A stretch of DNA of 8,076 nt from an uncultured Bacilli bacterium (GTDB lineage: Bacteria > Bacillota_I > Bacilli_A > RF39 > UBA660): contig CANRKE010000054.1 in NCBI GenBank assembly GCA_947631135.1, positions 1-8,076 of the forward strand. Reading direction: 5' to 3'. Position numbers and translations under genes: made by a program. The notes beneath the pieces are model-generated. The model was not told where the DNA came from. It saw only the letters and a program-made list of their open reading frames with translations, and searched no databases. Positions within the stretch are counted from its first letter, which is position 1, and every line of letters begins with the position of its first letter. Shown here one piece after another: positions 5,907-8,076 of this stretch.

Positions 5907-7202
5907 ATGAATGAAAAAAATTCTAAAGAAATATTGATAGATAATCAAGTTAAAGATTCTTTAATATACGAAAGAAATAAGTTAAATAAAAAAGAAAACG
6001 CGGTTAAAGTTACATATACATATATAATATTGATGTATTTACTAGTTTTTCAAGATTTTTTAAGTAATTATATATATGTGTTTAGATTTTTGGATGAAAT
6101 TTTAGCTGTAATTGGAATTAGTATGGGAGTATTATATTTATTTAAAAATAACCTAAAAATAAAAAAAGATAACTTTATTATTGTTATGTGTTTATGCATC
6201 ATAACTATTGTTGGCTTTAGTTCTATTATTAAATATCGATATCAATCATTTATATATGCAATGATTGATTGGATTTTAGTAATAAAATTTTTTTCTACAT
6301 ATTGTTTAAGTAAAATAGTATTTAAAAATTTGGGGAGAAAAGAAAATAATAGAATAATTGTACATATAAAGTTTATGATAATTGTTTTATTTTTATTAAC
6401 AATTGCAAATTATGTATTCAATTTATATGATGGTGAGGTTCGATTTGGTATAAAATCAAATAGATTATTTTATAGTATTCCAGCTATTTTAGCTTCAGAA
6501 TGTTTTATACTTATGGTTAATATTATATTATTTTCTAAAAATATAAAAAAAGTATGGATTTATATTTTTATGCTATCGATAATTTTAGTATCTACTTTAA
6601 GAATAAAAGTAATTGGTGCAACGTTAGTAAGTTTATTAATAATATTTTATTTATCGATGTCGAACAAAAAGATTACAATTTCTAGATTAGCGATAGTAGG
6701 CTTAATTTGCATAATAGTTGGGTATGGTCAAATATCATTTTATTTTCTTGATATAAACAGTGGTGCTAGGAGAATTCTTCTAGATACTTCTATCAAGATA
6801 GCAAATGATTATTTTCCAATAGGAACTGGTTTTGGAACATATGGTTCTTATATTTCAGGAGAGCAGTATTCACCGATATATGCAAAATATAGAATAAATA
6901 ATGTTTTTGGATTAGTAAAGGGAAAAGTTTCTTTTGTATCTGATACATTTTGGCCAATGATATTGGGGCAATTTGGATATATAGGTTTAATTAGTTATAT
7001 TGTGTGTATAATAATTATATTTAAAAATATTCAAAGAAATTATGACTCGCAGAATAAAAAAATTTATATGGCTCAGTTAATATCTTTAATATTTTTATTA
7101 ATATCAAGTGTTTCAGATGCATCCTTTGTTCATTCTATATCAATACAATTTGCAATAATATTGGGTATACATACTACTAAGAATAAAGAAGAATTATTGT
7201 GA
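5907..7202 (+). CDS. Wzy / O-antigen ligase-like polysaccharide polymerase
   Basis: This is a 431-residue integral membrane protein with about ten to eleven hydrophobic segments. A charged cytoplasmic N-terminus of about 30 residues (rich in Lys, Asn and Glu) precedes the first segment (YTYIILMYLLVF). The family hallmark is the long outward loop after residue 280: SGARRILLDTSIKIANDYFPIGTGFGTYG, then an acidic and Tyr-rich stretch, then SDTFWPMILGQFGYIGLISYI. This resembles the Wzy_C/O-antigen-ligase loop of capsule polymerases, where an Arg after SGAR-type residues is functionally important. The protein would join lipid-linked repeat units on the outer face of the membrane. It is the last gene of the cluster before a terminator and follows the FkbH-like gene by 28 bases. 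In a locus with several glycosyltransferases, polymerase is more likely than ligase. Confidence 0.85.
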   Translation: MNEKNSKEILIDNQVKDSLIYERNKLNKKENAVKVTYTYIILMYLLVFQDFLSNYIYVFRFLDEILAVIGISMGVLYLFKNNLKIKKDNFIIVMCLCIITIVGFSSIIKYRYQSFIYAMIDWILVIKFFSTYCLSKIVFKNLGRKENNRIIVHIKFMIIVLFLLTIANYVFNLYDGEVRFGIKSNRLFYSIPAILASECFILMVNIILFSKNIKKVWIYIFMLSIILVSTLRIKVIGATLVSLLIIFYLSMSNKKITISRLAIVGLICIIVGYGQISFYFLDINSGARRILLDTSIKIANDYFPIGTGFGTYGSYISGEQYSPIYAKYRINNVFGLVKGKVSFVSDTFWPMILGQFGYIGLISYIVCIIIIFKNIQRNYDSQNKKIYMAQLISLIFLLISSVSDASFVHSISIQFAIILGIHTTKNKEELL

Positions 7203-7286
7203 AAATAATATTTAATTATATAATTTAATTATAAGGAAAATAAATCTAATAGAGCTAGATGAAATAGTTATAGATAAAATTTAAAC

Positions 7287-7318
7287 AAAATCCTCTAAAT
7301 AAACTAGAGGATTTTTTT
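7287..7318 (+). terminator. Rho-independent terminator ending the polysaccharide cluster
   Basis: TCCTCTA (7291-7297) and TAGAGGA (7305-7311) form a perfect 7-bp stem around a 7-base loop (AATAAAC). The stem is followed directly by seven T bases (7312-7318). Upstream AAAA can pair with the first T bases and make it bidirectional in form. It lies 84 bases after the polymerase stop and is the only clear terminator seen in the window. Confidence 0.88.
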
Positions 7319-7452
7319 ACCCTTAAAGTTAATTAACAATGTTGAGGAGTACCACAGCATTGATTATAGAAACTCTTTTTTATAGTATATATTATTTGCA
7401 TTACTATTAGTTTTGAATGCTTTGAAAAAATGTTAATTTGCCGAAAAATTAC

Positions 7453-7480
7453 TTGACAAAATAAGTAAAAAATGTATAAT
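7453..7480 (+). promoter_or_regulatory. Strong sigma-70-type promoter upstream of aepX
   Basis: Perfect TTGACA (7453-7458) and perfect TATAAT (7475-7480) are separated by 16 bases, and TG precedes the -10. Transcription should start near 7487, giving an untranslated leader of about 175 bases before ATG 7661. The position after the terminator makes aepX the head of a new transcription unit. Confidence 0.82.
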
Positions 7481-7642
7481 AAATAAATGGTAATTAGTAT
7501 AATTTTGTAATAACAGTATAAAAAGTAAAAAATAAGGAAAAAATACATATTGTAATCATACACTTTATTGTTATCTTAATTAAAAAAATAATAAATTACA
7601 TCAAATGTATTATAATTTGTATATTATAAAAAAATTGTATTG

Positions 7643-7650
7643 AAAGGAAG
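7643..7650 (+). promoter_or_regulatory. Ribosome binding site of aepX
   Basis: AAAGGAAG lies 10 bases before ATG 7661. It is a good Shine-Dalgarno match and confirms the start, which also fits the family's N-terminus (M-x-K-K-V-Y-I-x-M-S-A-D). Confidence 0.6.
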
Positions 7651-7660
7651 AAATTTTTAT

Positions 7661-8076
7661 ATGAGAAAAAAAGTATATATTGCAATGTCTGCAGACTTTA
7701 TACACAAAGGACATATAAATGTTATTGAAGAAGGAGTAAAATATGGAGATGTTATAATTGGATTATTAACTGATGAAGCTATAGCTATATATAAGAGAGT
7801 ACCTTTATTAGATTATGAAAGTAGAAAAAGAATATTTGAAAATATAAAAAATGTAACTGAGGTTGTAAAACAAGAAACTTTAGATTATACTGATAATTTA
7901 TTAAAATTAAAACCTGATTATGTAGTTCATGGTGACGATTGGCAAAAAGGAATACAAAGTGTTGTAAGACAAAAAGTTATTGATGTATTAAATAATTGGG
8001 GTGGAAAATTAATTGAAGTACCATACACAAAAGATGTAAATTGTACAGATTTAGAACAACAATATAGACTTCTTTC
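7661..8076 (+). CDS. aepX: Phosphoenolpyruvate mutase with N-terminal cytidylyltransferase domain (partial, cut by window end)
   Basis: The first 138 residues are visible and the gene runs off the right edge; family members are usually around 430 residues. The visible part is a nucleotidyltransferase of the cytidylyltransferase type: YIAMSADFIHKGHINVIEEG holds the H-x-G-H active-site motif, GLLTDEAIA and YKRVPLLDYESRKRIFENI follow, and VVKQETLDYTDNLLKLKPDYVVHGDDWQKG is characteristic of the fused enzymes rather than of tagD-type glycerol-3-phosphate cytidylyltransferase. In the fused proteins a downstream domain rearranges phosphoenolpyruvate to phosphonopyruvate, the first step to 2-aminoethylphosphonate, and the N-terminal domain would make a CMP-activated form for attachment to glycan. 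The mutase domain lies outside the window, so its presence is inferred. It has its own promoter and leader and follows the terminator of the glycosyltransferase cluster. Confidence 0.85.
   Translation, partial: MRKKVYIAMSADFIHKGHINVIEEGVKYGDVIIGLLTDEAIAIYKRVPLLDYESRKRIFENIKNVTEVVKQETLDYTDNLLKLKPDYVVHGDDWQKGIQSVVRQKVIDVLNNWGGKLIEVPYTKDVNCTDLEQQYRLL

Larger units (their letters stand above)
7203..7660. other. Intergenic region between polymerase and aepX genes
   Basis: This 458-base gap contains a terminator (7287-7318), a strong promoter (7453-7480) and a leader of roughly 175 bases. A short open stretch ending at 7281-7283 (NLIELDEIVIDKI, then TAA) has no start codon and may be a gene remnant or chance. 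GTTAATTAAC at 7328-7337 is a 10-base palindrome with no assigned role. In the leader, TACAT-CAA-ATGTA at 7597-7609 is a weak small inverted repeat next to a second TATAAT at 7611. I see no RNA gene and no convincing riboswitch. Confidence 0.6.

Noticed and set aside
7333..7563. Minus-strand 76-codon frame ending in a Cys-rich tail (NQCCGTPQHC)
   Set aside because: It has no ribosome binding site, overlaps the aepX promoter and leader, and most of its length is the Tyr/Ile/Phe/Leu run that AT-rich DNA gives by chance. The Cys tail is curious but short and unsupported.
1..8076. CRISPR arrays, insertion sequences, tRNA or rRNA genes
   Set aside because: I found no regularly spaced repeats, no transposase motifs or terminal inverted repeats, and no tRNA-like or rRNA-like stretches (which would stand out as GC-rich here).

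Overview
The window is very AT-rich and gene-dense, with six of its seven main genes packed on the + strand and short gaps between them. Ribosome binding sites are of the AGGTG/GGAG type, and arginine is written mostly as AGA. TAA, TAG and TGA all act as stops. This suggests a low-GC Bacillota (clostridial or related gut lineage), although Fusobacteriota-like organisms cannot be excluded from sequence alone. The content is a piece of a capsular or exopolysaccharide biosynthesis locus.

Layout. Positions 2-299 hold the C-terminal end of a GT4 glycosyltransferase that enters from the left. A 212-base gap follows with a candidate promoter and a doubtful short reading frame. Then come a GT4 glycosyltransferase (512-1639), a second GT4-like glycosyltransferase (1665-2759), and a third of the DUF1972/rhamnosyltransferase-like type (2766-3913), which is readable only through two +1 frame changes. 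A 29-codon reading frame with a good ribosome binding site (3903-3992) precedes a three-part FkbH-like protein (HAD-IIIC + GNAT-like + SGNH-like, 4049-5878). A Wzy/O-antigen-ligase-like membrane polymerase follows (5907-7202), and a rho-independent terminator lies at 7287-7318. A strong sigma-70-type promoter (7453-7480) and a leader of about 175 nt then lead into the start of a phosphoenolpyruvate mutase with an N-terminal cytidylyltransferase domain (aepX-type), cut off by the window end.

How the genes fit together. The glycosyltransferases would assemble an oligosaccharide repeat unit on a lipid carrier. The FkbH-like protein could add a glyceryl or other acyl decoration. The Wzy-like protein would polymerise the repeat units outside the membrane. 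The aepX gene points to phosphonate (2-aminoethylphosphonate-type) decoration, as a separate transcription unit.

Most striking observation. Both glycosyltransferase genes that look 'broken' are broken in the same way. At 23, 3069 and 3520 the reading frame meets a CGG codon followed by A, and homology resumes exactly if the C is skipped and GGA (Gly) is read. By my manual scan these are the only three in-frame CGG codons in roughly 2,400 codons. The other seven CGG trinucleotides in the window all straddle codons of intact genes. This fits +1 recoding at a rare or unassigned CGG codon (CGGA read as Gly) better than random mutation or homopolymer sequencing error, though resequencing and a genome-wide test are needed to be sure.
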